A stretch of DNA of 64,000 nt. Source: Xenoacremonium recifei (Eukaryota > Ascomycota > Sordariomycetes > Hypocreales > Nectriaceae). The notes under the pieces are model-generated. The model saw only the letters and a program-made list of their open reading frames with translations, was not told the origin of the DNA and searched no databases. A program made the translations under genes and the position numbers. Numbering within the stretch: the first letter of the stretch is position 1; every line of letters starts with the position of its first letter. Location: the NCBI GenBank assembly GCA_012184525.1, contig WOFQ01000014.1, positions 62,001 through 126,000 on the forward strand, read 5' to 3'. Positions 32,515 to 46,700 of the stretch are shown piece after piece.

Positions 32515-34671
32515 TCAAGCCTCGTCGTCATCCCAGTCGTCACCAACATCTGCCCAGCCGCACATATGACGCTCGCCGCCAAACTCGCCAACCTGGCGCA
32601 GGTATCGCGCGCGGTCGGCGTCGTCGGTGCGCCAGCAGCGGATTGAGTAGTCATCCGAGACGCTGACGAGGCTTCCGTCGCGACGCCAGCTCACAGCGGT
32701 AACCTCGCGCTCATGGCCGCGGATCAGGGGCGTGCCAGCGCGGAAGATGGGGACGCTGGCGGAGGGTGCGACGGAGCATGATGAAGAAAAGCTCGCGGTG
32801 GCATTTGGGGTGGTTGCGTCGAGGGTGTGGTGGTAGGAGCGCGCAAAGTGCGTGTTCAGGTAGCGCTCGTTAAGGGGGAAGATGATCGGGCAGGAGTCGG
32901 AGCTGCCGACAGCCAGAAGCTCTGAGGAGGTGTTAGTGGCAGGGCGGAGAGCGGCCTTGACGTAGAAGCTCTGGGCGCGGAAGAGGTCGTGCTTGAAGCC
33001 ATAAAGGGGGCCGAGTCCGGAGGCGCCCATGGGACGGCGTTTGTCGGCCTGATGCAGCAGCTCGGGGCCCTGGCCGAGGATAAGGTGTGGTGTGGAATAA
33101 GCATACACGGTGTTGTCCTTGCACACGGCGTAAAGACGGGAAGCGTCGCTGCTGAGGGCGAGAGATGTGATGCCGTAAGGGCGGAATGTGTGAGAGGCTG
33201 GCTCGAGGGTGATGGCCAGGGGCGTCTCGACGTTATCGCGGCGCGACTTGATGTACCGCGTGTCCCAGAGCTTGACGGAAGCATTTGCTTCAGAGGCGGA
33301 CAGCAGGAGGTGCTCACGACCGGCAGGGAACCAGCGGATAGCAGTGACGGAGGCCGAAGACGTGATGCCCTGAACAGTGCGTTCATGAGCGCCGTCAAGC
33401 GTGTTGATGGTTCGGGCTGTAAAGGGGTGCTGGGCGACATCGCGCGGGCTCAGCACGGTCGACCAGGCCGAGATCGAGGCCGACGAGCAGCGTAGGTCCC
33501 AGATCTGGATGCGGCCGGCACGATCAGAGGAAGCAAGAACATTGCTTCCACCACGGCCGGGCTGGAAAGAAACCTGGCGAAGGGAGTCGTCATGACCATT
33601 CTGCAGCTTGGCAGCCACACTCAGGGTCGGGACGTCAACAATGCTAGCCGAGCGGTTACCGCCACCGGCAGCAAGGCGGGTGTCATCCTCAGAGAAGGAG
33701 ATGTCCATAATGGCGTTGTCGTGGACCTTAAAGAACGTAGCAGCGCCTTCATTGCCGAAGATGCGGACATATCCCTCCTCGTCACCCACAGCAGTCATGG
33801 TCTGACGATGCCCATTGGCAACGCAGAAAGGGATAGTATTACCTTCCCGTTCATGAGCATTGCACGCGGCCACATCAGTGTTGTTGCTGTAGAAGTTGGC
33901 TGTCTCAGCTCGAGGGTCGCAGGCCGGAGTTGCGAAAGGGGTGTGGCCAAGGCCCGGGGCGGTTCCGTGTTGACGGCTGAGAAGCTGAGCTTCGAGCCCG
34001 CGGTTGGCGAACTTTCGAATAGGCTGGGGACGGTAGTGCTGAAGAACAGCTTCTTCTTTGGAAACTGGTGTAGCTTTTTCGACATTATCTTTAAGCCTTT
34101 GCTTTCCAGTTGGGATGCCTTTATGGCTGGATTTGAAGAAGTTGCGCTGCGAAAGTCAGTTGAGGATTCTGAGAATAATGTGAGAATCATGGTTGCTATG
34201 GTGACTCACAAGAGTAGCCTTCCTACGGTTCCCTGCCGAATCTTTGTTCTCTTGAAGCGTCGGGAGATCCTCCTCAGCCAGAGGCAAAGCTGGTCGGAGG
34301 AAATTAAGTGGTGGCGGAGGCATCTCGTTGTTTATAGTCACCCTCCGCTTGGCGGGTTGGCCATCGCTCTCGTCCTGCCAACTCCGCTTCCTCGAATCCT
34401 CTTCCAGGCCGCCCAATCGCTTAGTTGGTGAGGGAGAAATCGGATCCGAGGTCAAGGGGTCACTGAAGAGCGACTGAGGCGAGATTGGCTGGCGGTTGGT
34501 AGCCACCGAGTCCAGGCTGCCCAGGATTCTCCTAGCAGTGGGCAGAGACGAGGAACGGGGTGTGAAGAAGCGGCCGAACCGGCGAGGCGTGATGGAGGGA
34601 TTGCGCTTCTCCTTCCGCCGGGAGGTCCTCGTGGGCGAAAGGAGGCCATTTGAAGCGGCAGGAGAAGACAT
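32515..34671 (-). CDS. Cdt2-like WD40 protein (probable CRL4 substrate receptor)
   Basis: Two exons, 34671-34210 and 34146-32515, with a 63-nt intron (GTGAGT, CGCAG); 697 aa. The first ~200 residues are disordered, basic and rich in S/T-P sites (PSITPRR, PISPSPTKR), consistent with CDK phosphorylation. A WD40 propeller follows, from about residue 230 to the end. Two WDxR motifs are visible, IQIWDLR (about 368) and VKLWDTR (about 448); such motifs mark DCAF proteins that bind DDB1 of CUL4 ligases. The final repeat SVSDDYSIRCWR resembles the end of the Cdt2/DTL propeller. Cdt2 targets Cdt1 and the ribonucleotide-reductase inhibitor Spd1 for PCNA-dependent destruction in S phase (known from fission yeast and animals). 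A different DCAF is possible. Divergent from the Dug3 gene. Confidence 0.75.
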
Positions 34672-36090
34672 TTTGGCGGTTTTCGTGAATCGGTCAGGTG
34701 TGGTCGTTTACGCGTGCGTTTCGAGACAGCAGAGAGAGACAGGATCGAAGCGTTAACCAGATCAGAACTTAACTGACATGGTCTACTGGCAGAACAAGTC
34801 TTAGAAAAACACAACTCTAAAAAGACGACAAGAAGCTTGCGAGGGGATAACAAGAGAAAAGCAGGAAAAAGAAGGACGGGCTGGGAGGCGGAGGTGAGGT
34901 GGAGATGATATATGAAGTCAGAGACCTGCCGCTGCAGAGACGCGATCGTGGTCGTGTAAAGGACGCGAGACCGTGTAAATGGATTCTGGCGGCTCCCACT
35001 GGCTCCAGGTGGCGTTAGTGGGCTGGGCAGGGCGCGTTAGGCGGTGCCAGCGCTGCACTGGAATTGGATTGGCGGGGGGCAGGGCGGGGCGGGAGCGCGG
35101 CGGGGAGTTACAGCGCTATAGATTCAGGGTGGTGGTGCCCTGGAGAGCCACTAGAAGGAGGATCCCGAGACAGCGACTCGAATAGAGACTGAAGCAAAAG
35201 GTTTATTGTATTGGATATTCTCGGTAGACCATGCTTCTATAACTGGAGTACCACTTTTTTTTTTAGGTGAGGATTTGTGTAAACCTCCATTTACATAAGG
35301 TACCTACCTATACAGGTCATGAGCCTGGGTTGCTCTTCAGCTTAGGTAGAAACGGAGTGGCACTGGAACGCGTGAGAGGACGTGCTTCAGAGGCAGGTGC
35401 GTCCGAGGCCCATACTGCACCTGCCCGATCACCTCAGCTTACTTAAGTCATGGCACAGAAAAAACGACAGACATTTTCACGGGATGATGAAAAGCCAATT
35501 CAAGTCTCACATCTCCCGATGCTCCATCTCAGTCAATTCCCAACACTCGCCGAAGTCTCGGCCCAAAATCCCCCCAGCCTCGTCGACCGCCCTCTAGCGG
35601 ATCCACCAGGAGCCACTCCCCCGGAGTCCAAAGCCATTGGCGCGAATGATGCCATCGCCAGGCACGACGCTGCTGTGAGACGGCGCTGCCAAAGCCTAAA
35701 GCGCCTCCTGTCAGCTGCAGCTTGCCGCGAGGAGGGAACAAAGATATTCCCCTGCGTCCATCTTCCTCCTCCTCGCCGTTCACCGACTCTCGTCTCTCGC
35801 CAACATCACTCTCTTCGGGCGCCCCCAATGTTCGACTCAGCCTTGTCTTAGCTCCAGGAGACACAGCGGGAAAAAGAAAAAAAAATCCAATGGTGCCATC
35901 TCACAGTGTGATTCACAATTCCCGGTCCCAATAGCCAGCCCAGCCCGTGGAACCGCCCACGCTCGCTCTCCCAACTCCCTGCAACGCCTCTCGCTCGTTC
36001 GAAAAGTACATATTTCAGCCCGTCGCCCTTCATCCGGTCGCTTCTCGTCCATCTCCGCCCTGGACCGTCAGCCCTGCGCATCGATTCACC
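34672..36090. other. Divergent promoter region
   Basis: About 1.4 kb between the Cdt2-like gene and the Dug3 gene. It includes G-rich DNA near 35070-35110 and a T9-10 run near 35256. The open frames here (for example 35450-35851) have no plausible protein character. Confidence 0.5.
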
Positions 36091-37788
36091 ATGTGCCGCT
36101 TCCTGGTGCGTTTCTTCCCCTGGCCTGGCGGGCTCCGACGCCGGATCATCGGGGGGCCCTGCCTGATCCTCGCCATCTCGCCAGAGTCGACTGCTGACGT
36201 CGTGTTTTAGGTCTACAAGGGGAGCGACGAGATCCTCCTGTCGAAGCTGATCCTCGACCCGACCCATTCCATCCTCAAGCAGTCCTTTGACTCGCGATTG
36301 CGTCTCGTGAGTTGAGCCCTCCTCCGACCTTCCTTTCCATGACTCCTCTGACCGATGTCCCGATTCCACGTCACAGGATACTCGACGAGGCCAGAACAAC
36401 GCCGATGGCTTTGGCATAGGCTTCTACACCGACCCCAAGCTGGGTGAGGCCCCCTGCCTCTTCACGTCGACCATCCCCGCATGGAACTGCACGAACCTCC
36501 AGCGCATCGCCTCCAAGACGGCCTCACGCCTCATCTTCGCTCACGTGCGCGCCACGACCGAAGGATCCCTCAGCGAGGACAACTGCCACCCCTTCACCCA
36601 TGGCAGCCTCATGTGGATGCACAATGGCGGGCTGGGTGGGTGGAAGTATATCAAGCGTCGCCTCGGGGAGCGCCTCGCCGACAAGTGGTACCTCGGCGTC
36701 AAGGGCGGTACCGACAGCGAATGGGCCTTTGCCCTGTTCCTCGACACCCTCGAGCGCCTCGGTCACGATCCCAGCGCATGCCCTGAGACAGGCTTTGGGC
36801 CGACAGTGCTGCGCAAGGCCATGGAGCGCACCATTGCCCAGATCAACGAAATGACGGACGCCATTCCCGAGAGCATCCTGCAGAACGAGGACGTCGACAC
36901 CCGGAGCTTGCTCAACTTCGCCGTCACCGATGGCCACAGCGTCATCTGCACGCGCTACATCAGCAGTGCCACCGACGAAGCCGCCAGCTTGTACTACTCT
37001 TCGGGGACACAATGGGTCACGCGGACAGCCGCCGCAAATGACCGACAGTACCAGATGGAACGCAAGGACAAGGGCGCCGACATTGTGCTCGTGGCCAGCG
37101 AGCCCTTGACGTTCGAGAGAGGTTCGTAAACCACCTCTCCTGCTCCCACAACCCTCCCAACATGCTAACGTTTCGGACAGAAAATTGGGTAAATGTCCCG
37201 ACAAACTCCATGATCACGATTCACCGGCAAACCGTCATGGTCCACCCCATATTGGACAAGTACTACGAGCGCGACCCTCACCACGTGCGCTCCAGCGCCT
37301 TCGTCCAAGCCAAGGGCCTGACCTCCAACGAGAAGACCCGCAGCGACGCTGCGAGCCCAGCCAGCCTCGACCGACAATCAGATCTTGATGGTTACCGCAA
37401 GATGCTAACGGCATCGATCCCTTACGGTTCTTCACGAAGCCTCAGCCCAGACCTTTCCCGTCGGTCCAAGACGCCGAACTCGACTAGGGAGACTCATATC
37501 GTCATCCAGCCTCAGATCACATCCCCCCCTCGGGTCTCATCACCGCCTCAGGGCGAGCCCTCGAGGAAACCCATCGTTCCCGCCCAGGGCAACATCAAGG
37601 TCAAACGACGCTCGGCACAGCTCCTCGATGGCGGCAACAACATCACCAACAACCACATGCCCATCCCCGAGATGGACGCCTCAGACAGCGACGAGCCTAC
37701 CCGGGCGGAAGTGCGAAATCCAAGGAAGCTTTCGCAGTACTTCCCGGAGCTCACGCTGGTGACGCCTGCGCCGCGGGCTGGGGCTTGA
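36091..37788 (+). CDS. DUG3: Class II glutamine amidotransferase-like Dug3 (glutathione degradation)
   Basis: Four exons, 36091-36105, 36211-36306, 36377-37121 and 37181-37788; 487 aa. The first exon is only five codons (MCRFL), splicing to VYKGSDEILLSKLI; Cys2 becomes the N-terminal nucleophile after Met removal. Further class II amidotransferase features: NNADGFGIGFYTD, FAHVRATTEG, NCHPFTHG, WMHNGGLGGW, SEWAFALFLD and, near the end of the catalytic part, IVLVASEPLTFER/ENWVNVP. In yeast Dug3 works with Dug2 to cleave the gamma-glutamyl bond of glutathione in the cytosol. The last ~160 residues are a Ser/Pro-rich, probably disordered extension beyond the catalytic domain, longer than in budding yeast (about 357 aa there). 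The micro-first-exon makes the gene easy to mis-annotate. Confidence 0.92.
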
Positions 37789-40700
37789 ATTTAGAGCGAT
37801 CATGCTCTCCCTCTCTGTATTTCCCAGTGTCGTTGTTTTGAGAGGGAGTACGCGCGTCCTGCCTTTTTACCATGAAGTATGATTCGATCTGTACAAATAA
37901 GTGCACAAGGATACCCGATAAATGTAGAGGGCGTTATGTATGTTGGCCCTACAGGTACTTTTGCGGGCGTTTGATAGCAGATGGTGCGAAAATTACTAGT
38001 CGACGTTAGATCTATTATTATGACGAGATACACATTTCCTTTCGAGTTGCTTTGTGCTATGTCATATTCCAGAGTGTCTAGTTCAGTTGTTCTCCTACTC
38101 TACTCCGGTGTTCTAGTCTAGGGTAAGGGCATCAATGTTGGCAAAGTGTCAAGTATCTCGAGATTTTGACGTGAACATGGCTTTTGGCCATCAATAGATG
38201 TTTTCACATATCTCTCTCCATCTTTCATAGGGCTATACATCAGCCTTGGGGAGTCGGTGAATGTCGGGGGATCAGACATATAGAAGACGCACGAGTGGTA
38301 AGTTTCATGGATGAAATGAGGTCATGTTTCCCACTGCAGTATTTCTCACAAATAGTTGATGTTTTGTGGTAAATAATTTGAAAGATTTGAGCTTTGAATG
38401 ATAGCCTTCCAGTTCAAAGGTTCGGGTCTTACTACATGATCAAGCTTCTGTTCGAAGCTTATAGAGAAACCAGTACACATAGATACAACGAGCTCGCAGA
38501 TAACATGGAGGTTACCGAGCAGGGACAGAACTCAAATCTAGTCCTACGTTCGAGGGAAAGTTTCCATAAAGCGGTATGAGCTTGTCGACTGCCGACTATT
38601 TGAGCTCGAGACAGTGTTTTCCTCCAGGCTTTGCAACTTTTGGTTCTATTGTTCTCGAGACGCATGATCTACCACTCTCACCACCATACAACACCAACGC
38701 GAAACCACATCAACACCAGGGACATCTTCACAGACTCTTTCACCCTTCAGCACTCTCTCAGAAAGGAGTTACGCAACCAAGACCCAGCCACATCGTTAGA
38801 TCAATTGCTCTTACCTAATGCTGCGGTTAGGATCGGAGGATGAAGATTTAGGGACGAGCGGAATTGAACAAGAACACATCAAAAGATTCCAGGAAACTAT
38901 AATACACACATTCCATCCTCAAGATCATGGAATGAGAAACATCCAGGAACAAAATTTCTCGAATAAAATCGTGAAAATTATGAGTATTATTCTTGACTCG
39001 ACATAGAATCCCGCGTCTTGCCGCGCGCTCGTTGGAGAATCACGCTTGCCTAAAGATGAATCACACAAAGAGAGATCTCCGAGAGGGTGGAGGGCTACGC
39101 GAAACTTCAAACTCACAGCTACGAAGAGCATTCTTGTTTAGATAATATCACAATTTGCGTCTGGTAAAGCCGCCCTCTGAGCTCGCACAGCATGCCAAAA
39201 GGGTTTCCCATACAACAGTGTCCAGCCAACGAAGAGGCACTGCCCAGAAAACTCAGCAAACGGGCCTTTACAGACTGCGGAGATGTAGAGCCAACGAAGA
39301 GATGATTGCTTGGCGCCTGAGCAGACGGGCCAAGGGAAGCATCGTCTGCTACGAAGATACAACCTCCTCGCAAGCCCCTATTAGACATATCAAACTGTCA
39401 AGTTCATCAAAGCACATGGGATTTGTACGACCTCAACTGGAGCCTACCGAGGTTGGCTGCCAAGCCATCATTGACTAACGGCGCGAATGCACCCCTCACG
39501 GGCGCGGTACCAAGTCTCGAGCATTCTCAACCGTACCCCATCGATTCAGGGGAGCGGTGACGGTGACCAATTCGTCACCGCGGTAGCAGCCTTGAGACCG
39601 TAGCCGCGATACTTCGCCTCCCAGAATCTAAATCGAGAAACGAGGTCGAGCCCCTGAGGTGCATAGTCAACATCCCGCTCGGTAAAGGGACACCGAGCGC
39701 TAGAGCTGATGTTTCGAGCCAGGGGGGGAGTGTCGAGATGCCCCCTGAGGTGCTTTTGCAAAGATGAGTATCCTCATGGATTATGGAGATTGAACAGTTG
39801 CCAACAGTCATGGAGATGATACACAGCCTCAAGAGTGCCAGCGAAACTACACGCCCTCCTGGTTGGAGGCTCCGTAGAGGCCCCATGTCCAAGTGTCTCA
39901 CATCAACGTGAAGCTCTGCTGTCAAATGGCCCCCGCCTTAGGGCGTCGATCGCGAGGCCAACTGAACGGCCCGTGAAAACTTTTACACAAGGCGTGGCTT
40001 GAGAGGCTGTAGGCTGGCAGTGTCTCGGCCTGAAACCCCTTCATCCCAGCAGATGTACGCGTCTTCATGACAACATCTTTGCTTCACCGCGAAGCACAGA
40101 GCCTCGCTATGGCCGTTCACAAACTTGGAAATTCGTGATGATGAATAGTTATCAGTGCGCACACCGCGCCAACCAATGCTTCCAAGGGTGGCCCTCCACT
40201 TGAAGCGTTAACGGTGGCGACGGCGAGTTTGTGGTTAGAGGCGGAGACGAGCTGAGCTCGCCTCACCGATAGTAGAGACATGGCAGAATTGTAGTTCAGT
40301 TTAGAGCCCCCCCCGTGGCGACCTCCGCATTTCATGATATCGGAGTTCGGCGGGGCTCGATCGTGGGATTTCTGGTGAGGATGTTATCATGAAAGGGAAG
40401 TTCATCAACCAACTGATAGCAAAGGTTCCTCTGGCATGTAGGACTGGCAACAAGTCCTGGTAACCTGCAGCTTGTTATTCACCGGACTGAAAGATACCCA
40501 GATAAGTATACATACCTGGAGACCTTTTGCAAAACAGCCACCATGGACCGGGGAAGCACGGGAGCGAAGATCCTCTAGCCTTGGGCCGTCTGAAGCCGAG
40601 CGAGGCTCGTCGCGAGAAGAAGTTCCTGCGCCAAGATACGGTAGCTCAGGCCCTCTGCCTCCGCCACGGTAGATAGATACCGTCCGCAGTTTCATGCTGG

Positions 40701-43700
40701 GGACCTTCCTTCCACGGCTTCTAGAAGCTGCAATGACACCTTGACACCTTGCAACGGTTCAGACGTGGGCGACGATCTCCCCATTTTTTCTCGCATTGCC
40801 GAATCAGCCTGATGGGGGTGATGCTTGTCACGATCTCCTTGTCTTCAGCTGTCAACTAGCATCCCATCGCGGATCACCAGCAGCACAAACCGCAACACCG
40901 TTGAAGCTCGAGCCAAGCGCGACTCCTTTTGTGAGCGTCGGTACCAAGAAAGCCTCACCGAATCGGTCAAGCAGCCCCTCAATGCAGAAGGTCGAAGCCC
41001 CCGTCCCCAGCGGCGACTTCGCCCTGCCGTCAATGCGTGGCCCCGTGTAAGTGGAATCGTTGGCTCTGGCTTTGCTGGTGGCAGCGGACGGATGAGACTC
41101 CCCGGGACACCCAAGGCGTGGCTGCGGCGTGGCTTGCCCGGCGGCGCGAGTTTCTCTCTTGTCATCAAAACTTGCGTCGTCCCTCGGCCTGACCCTGGTT
41201 TGGCAGACACAAAAGCATGTGTGTGACACGGATGCCGTGGGGGAGGGGAGCAGCTAGAGCAAGGTCCTGAATCTGAAATTCCGCGGTCTGGAAGCCACAA
41301 TATGCACAAGGCCTAGATAGGCGAGACATGGTCGGGATCATTCGGTCAAAGCGGCCAACGCCAACATCCCACCTAGCAACGCTTGTTGGAGGGCTGTCAT
41401 AGAGAGCAAAAGTTGGCACCATGGGTCACGTTTCCCTGCACTTGCAGGACTCGTCGAAGCTGCTCCATTGGGAGTCCGGGAGCCACTTGGCGATATCACC
41501 TCATGTTCGCAGCCGGAGGAAGGGGAACTTTCTGGAAGGCTGCCCGAATTGTAGCGGGCTTTGATAACAATCGACATGCGCTGCAGGGACGACGATGGGC
41601 GGGAGAGATTCAGGAGGATGAATGGGGATACTGGAATGAACGTCGTGCATCGAAGAAGAACGCGGCTCCTGCATCCATATGTCAGGGTCAAGGCGGATGA
41701 TCGTCCAAGCTAGAGGCTGGAGCGGAGGCTGGAGCAACATCCACGGAAGGCCCTATCCCTATCCAATCTTGCACCCTGGACTCCTGCTGAGGGGACATGA
41801 TGCTGAGGTTGTGTTGTGGTCGTAGGGCAGGTTTGCGGGGGGTGGGGCGTCTGCGGTCCTTGATAACAGAAGATGTGAGCTGGGATTCTTGTTAGTGTTG
41901 TTCCTTTCTGCTGGTGTGGGTGTAGTGAGTTCTGGTCTGGGAGGGAGACGGTTCTGTATCTACAGTGAGGTCTGCAGCGCACTCCTGATTCCGCCACCGA
42001 AGCACCAGGAACTTTTGCGGGAGCAGAGCGGGGATAGAACTCACTCGGGGCGGAGCCTTTGCACGCTGTCTCCCACGCTCGAGATAACGAGTACAGTGAG
42101 GTATTCCGGACGCAAAGACTCTGGCATCTCGTGATGGTCCTGGGAGCTCGTCGCACAAGGAGAGGCCTCGATGCTTCGCTGGGGATGTGCCATGGGTGGC
42201 AATCCCTCCAGGAGAGTTCCTCGGGCCAATTCCCTGCGAAGGACCGCAGCAAACCAACGGCCTAGGCTCGGCACAACATGGAAAGCCTGGTGCCACCGCA
42301 TCAGGCCAACGCCATGGGGGTTGGCGACCTCCATAATCGTCCGTCCGCCACTTTTGACAGCGTAGCCCAACACCAGTTAGAAGCCCGGAACCAGCGCCAG
42401 CGCCGTTCGACTGCCGCCCATCGACTGCAACGCCCCGACTAACCCGACGGCAGCCCCATGCCAAGTTTCTGGGGATATGTGGCTAAGGAATGCTTGCCTG
42501 GTCCTCTGCAACGCCGGTGGTGGAACTGTTAGTCAAGAATTCGATGATATTACGTCTCGAAAAAGACTCGGCTGACATGTGAAGTCGAGGTTGTTTGAAA
42601 TTGGTGCGAGCAGATGAGTTACAGGAGATCGGTGTCGGCCGAGTTTGCGGGGAAACCTGGTCTTAGCTCCTGTTGATCCCTAGAAACCTGTCGGCGGCTG
42701 GTTTTGGCTTCAGGGGTGAACAGAAATCTGTGGGATGAGCCTTTCTGCGACGATTTTCAGCACGAATTCGAGAGATAGGGCTCCGTAGATACGGGGACTG
42801 CAGGGGAAATGCTCCTCAAGCATCCACCAAGACCTTTTGACAGCTCAACTAGGGCCGCAGAGCAAAGGGTACCGTACACGATCCCTGGCCGTCTGTTCGC
42901 TCTCTCTTAACGCGGTGCGCCTGGCCTCGGTGCGAAAAAGAGCGTCTGCTCACACGGCGAGTGTGTGGATGGCGAAACATCGGCGAGAGAAGTGCCTTCA
43001 AAGTCGGGAGTTTCGCCTCTTATCGCCTCCGTTGGCCCCCTTGCCTCTGTCAGCCTCAATCAGCGCTGCTGTCGCAACTTGTCGGTCCTTTCCAAGCCTG
43101 CCGCGCCGTCCGGACCTCTCAGCACCCTCCAGCGCCGGCACCCGGTGCTCCGTCCCTCCGTCCTCTGCCAGAGAGGCCGGAACATGGTGGGCTTGTGGAC
43201 GAATGTTCATTGGTCATCACCACACGTCTCCCCCGATTCGCTGAGCGGTCCAGTGCTGCAACGTAGCATGCAATAAAAGGCATGTGTCGAATCGGAGCGA
43301 GTCCAGCCAACGTCCATGGACCCAGAGAGTGGAATCGTTAAAGAGGAGCTCGACAACCCCGGCCGATGATCAGAGACACTGAATGTTGCTGGTCGGTGAG
43401 CCTGCCCTTGTGATTGAATGGACCACCCCCAGTAACATCGACCCAATGTGCCTGTGACACCGAGATCGTTCGTGCAGCTTGCCGCTGACATGTCTGGTGC
43501 AACACGGCCATCGTAACGCTGAGATTTGCTGCTATGCCGGGTCATAAAGTCGTCATGGCGAGGACGCACGTGTGACTGCGGGTTGTTTGGTGGTGTTGGA
43601 CAAGCTGTCAATCTCCGATCGTCAGGGCGCTTTGACTGTGCGACGACGATCCCCTTGCAGAAAGCCGTTTGCCTTTGAAACCGTCCACTGGTCTCCAGGT

Positions 43701-46700
43701 CGAAAAGACTGGGCTCGGGTCACGTTGACGTGCTTGAGGTGGTATGTGGTGGTCTCGAGGCTGGGGAACAGCCTGCCACTGGTCCCCTCGCTGGTCATTC
43801 TCCCTCCCAAACCAGAGAACTGGTCTGATTGTGTTACATCACAGCACAGAAGCTCATCTGCATCTGCGAGCCAAGCAGCAACTACAACATGCCTGCAGCT
43901 GCAGCGTGTCTTCAGCAGGGTTCCTCTCACAGTGTTGCACCGAAGAAGGCGGGGCTCACTAGCAACCCAGAAGTTCTCAGTGAACATGGTGTTCGGGCCT
44001 CTCCCCCAGTCGACTGGAGTTGCAGAAGCGTCTCAATCCATGGCTTGGATAGATAACCACGGCAGAATTTTCTCGACGCTGTTGCTCGTAAAACCTGATC
44101 CAATAGAATGATCCGGCTGTCGATAAGGTTGCTGGCCAGGTCAAGGTCATCATGTCTGAGCGGCGACGATGGAACGCGGGAGGGATCTCGGCAAGGTGCC
44201 TCACTCGTCCAATCCGGGGAGCCAGAGGAGGCAGAGGGGCCATGAGGGGGGGGGCGCTATCTTAGCTCAGGTGGCAGGACTTTTTGAGGAGTGAGAGGCT
44301 TAGACTTGGCGTTGGCCATCCTCGGGCTTCCATGCATCGTTCTTCGGTCCTTCTAACGCACGATGCATGTTCTGCTGCCCCATGTCGGCGCTAGACGCGA
44401 ATAGTTCGAAGTGCCGCCGGCATGCTCGTCCCTGTTGTCCTAGATCCCAGTGCCAACGGTATTGTTGGCGCACGAAATCGGAACGAACGAGGTAAAAGGT
44501 CCGCTCAAGAGCATTGAGAAAAGGCGGTAGATATGGTGTTCATGGAGCCGCGGCACTGGGACCGCATCGACCATTACCTGTCCTGGGCTTCCTGGAGATG
44601 AGCACAACGTCTGGGCACTTCCTTGGCACATACAAGTCCTCCTTCACCTCGCAGCTTACGCCGTACAGCGAATGGAAATGTTGCAGCAGAGGCTGTATCA
44701 GGGGTGCAAGAGTTCGGTCCGGGGGGATGTTTGCTCGCCCCGTCTCGCCATCCCGTCCACGCAAACCCTCATCATACTACAGTGTTAGTGACAAGGCCAC
44801 GGCAATTTTGGTACGGAGAGCCCCCTAGGAAGCCACCGCGGCTAAGATGGCTCTGCATCCGATCCTTGGAAATGCTCTCGACTGTCAAAACTGTAGAATA
44901 TGCGGTCAGCGATAGCTGCATCCTTCGGAAGTTTCTAATTATGATTTAAAATGCTGCCTGGCAAATCGGCCAGGGCGAAAAAAGAGGTGATTCCAACAGA
45001 TGGGAAGAAATCTCATCAACGCGGAGTGCGCGAACGAGCCAAAAGACAGACGCTTGTGAAGGTGTTCACCCCCACCTGACAAGGGCAAATGGCTGGTTGT
45101 TTCACTGAAAAGCCCTGTCAATCAACCCAGGAGCTGGCGCGACTAGAAGACCCTTATCCCTATCCTTGACCGATAGAACTTGGGGGATTTCTTGGTTGCG
45201 CGGAGGTCTGTCTTGCTGTCCCTCGTGGCGGCCGATGGAAAGCTGTAGCTAATTCATTCTGTCGACCGAAGGAGGACCTGCTGAAGGCGATCACTACCGT
45301 TTCTGTGGCCCGAAGCCTCACAATGAATGCTTGACTTGACAGCCAGACGGATCGGGAGCGGCCGGCCGGTCCTGTAAATTCCTCAGACAGTGCGGTGCAG
45401 CACCTGGGGTTACAGGGTTGATGCTAGACAGGATCTACCACTGGCCGCAGGTCTGACCGTCCGAACCCTCCCGCTGGAAGCCCCGAGACATGATGGCCTC
45501 AAGTTAGCCACCAGCTCGGCCACTCTGCGGTCTCTGCGCAAGACGCCCCAAACGCCCCTCGTTCGTCAACCGCCGTCGTCCGATGGCTTGAGCGCTGGCG
45601 GTGAAGATGCAATATGTGCTAGGGCAAGGCAATGAAGAAAGGATCTTGCGTCCTCCTTCGGCTGACATGAGAAAGACCGGCCGCAAATGAATTTGATTGC
45701 TCGCTCGACACGGCCGCGTGTCTGTCTGGATACTTCATCAGGACCTCTCCAAGAGGAAAGGCGTAGTACGGAGACTTGCCGAAGCCATGCTCCGTCCATC
45801 TGCCACCATTTCTCTGAGCATCGTATGGTAGCGAGAGGCGTAACATGGGGGCGCGATATCCGCGCAATCCATGCACGTCACCAGGGCGCTCCCCTCGATA
45901 CCGGTCCGCCAACTAGACCAGGGGGAGGGCAACTCGACTTCTTCTGGGCGATGGGGTGACAGACATTTGGCGTGGTCCGAAGCTAGATGTGCTGCACTAG
46001 ACTGTTGCCCCCCTTGATGTACATGCCATGTTCTCCTCACGCTCGTCGGTAATTGTTAGACTGCCTGCTCCGTGTGAACATGCGTACCTTGCCTTGGCCA
46101 CTCCGTGTGCACCTCACCTCAGCCAGAATACGAAGAAGTAGGACTCTGGAGAGTTGGGGTCAAAAGAGTGTGGCAATGCCACTGATGGTGATGGAGGGAT
46201 GCGCCAGTGCGTTTATGGGCAGTTGGCCGTCGTCCACCTCGTCATGGACAGGAGAGACGCCAAAAGTTCAGATGACGCCGGTTTGCAGGTTCCAACTGCC
46301 AGGTTCTTCCCTCTTTCGAGCGGTGAAGCGTCGCATTCGTGATCTGGCCGTGCCATCTTTTTTCCGAGCCACGGGACGAGCCTGCCCTGCCGTGACCTGC
46401 CCCGGAGCTGGCTGGGAGTTGGGAGGGAAGGAATATTGGAGGCGGCAGGGAAGAGGGAAGGAACCCCACCTCACCGGTGCTTCTCCTCATGGACCTCCTC
46501 CATTTACCCTTGGCTAATATCGTCCTCCATTAACATCCATCCACGGAGGCAATGGCGAGCATAAGACGACGCGAGCAACTATCTGCATCCCTGAGAGCGT
46601 GCGTGCTCTCTTCCAGCTCCTCCGAGACAATCGTGGCGCACCTCTCGAATCCGTCCCCCAGACCCCCAACCCCCCTCCAACTCTCCAACAGGTGTTACGA

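Noticed and set aside
36524..37204. 226-codon minus-strand open frame
   Set aside because: Antisense shadow of the Dug3 coding sequence.
41710..42464. Overlapping 180- and 190-codon minus-strand frames in the gene desert
   Set aside because: They overlap in different frames, have no domain-like pattern, no conserved motif and no supporting splice context.
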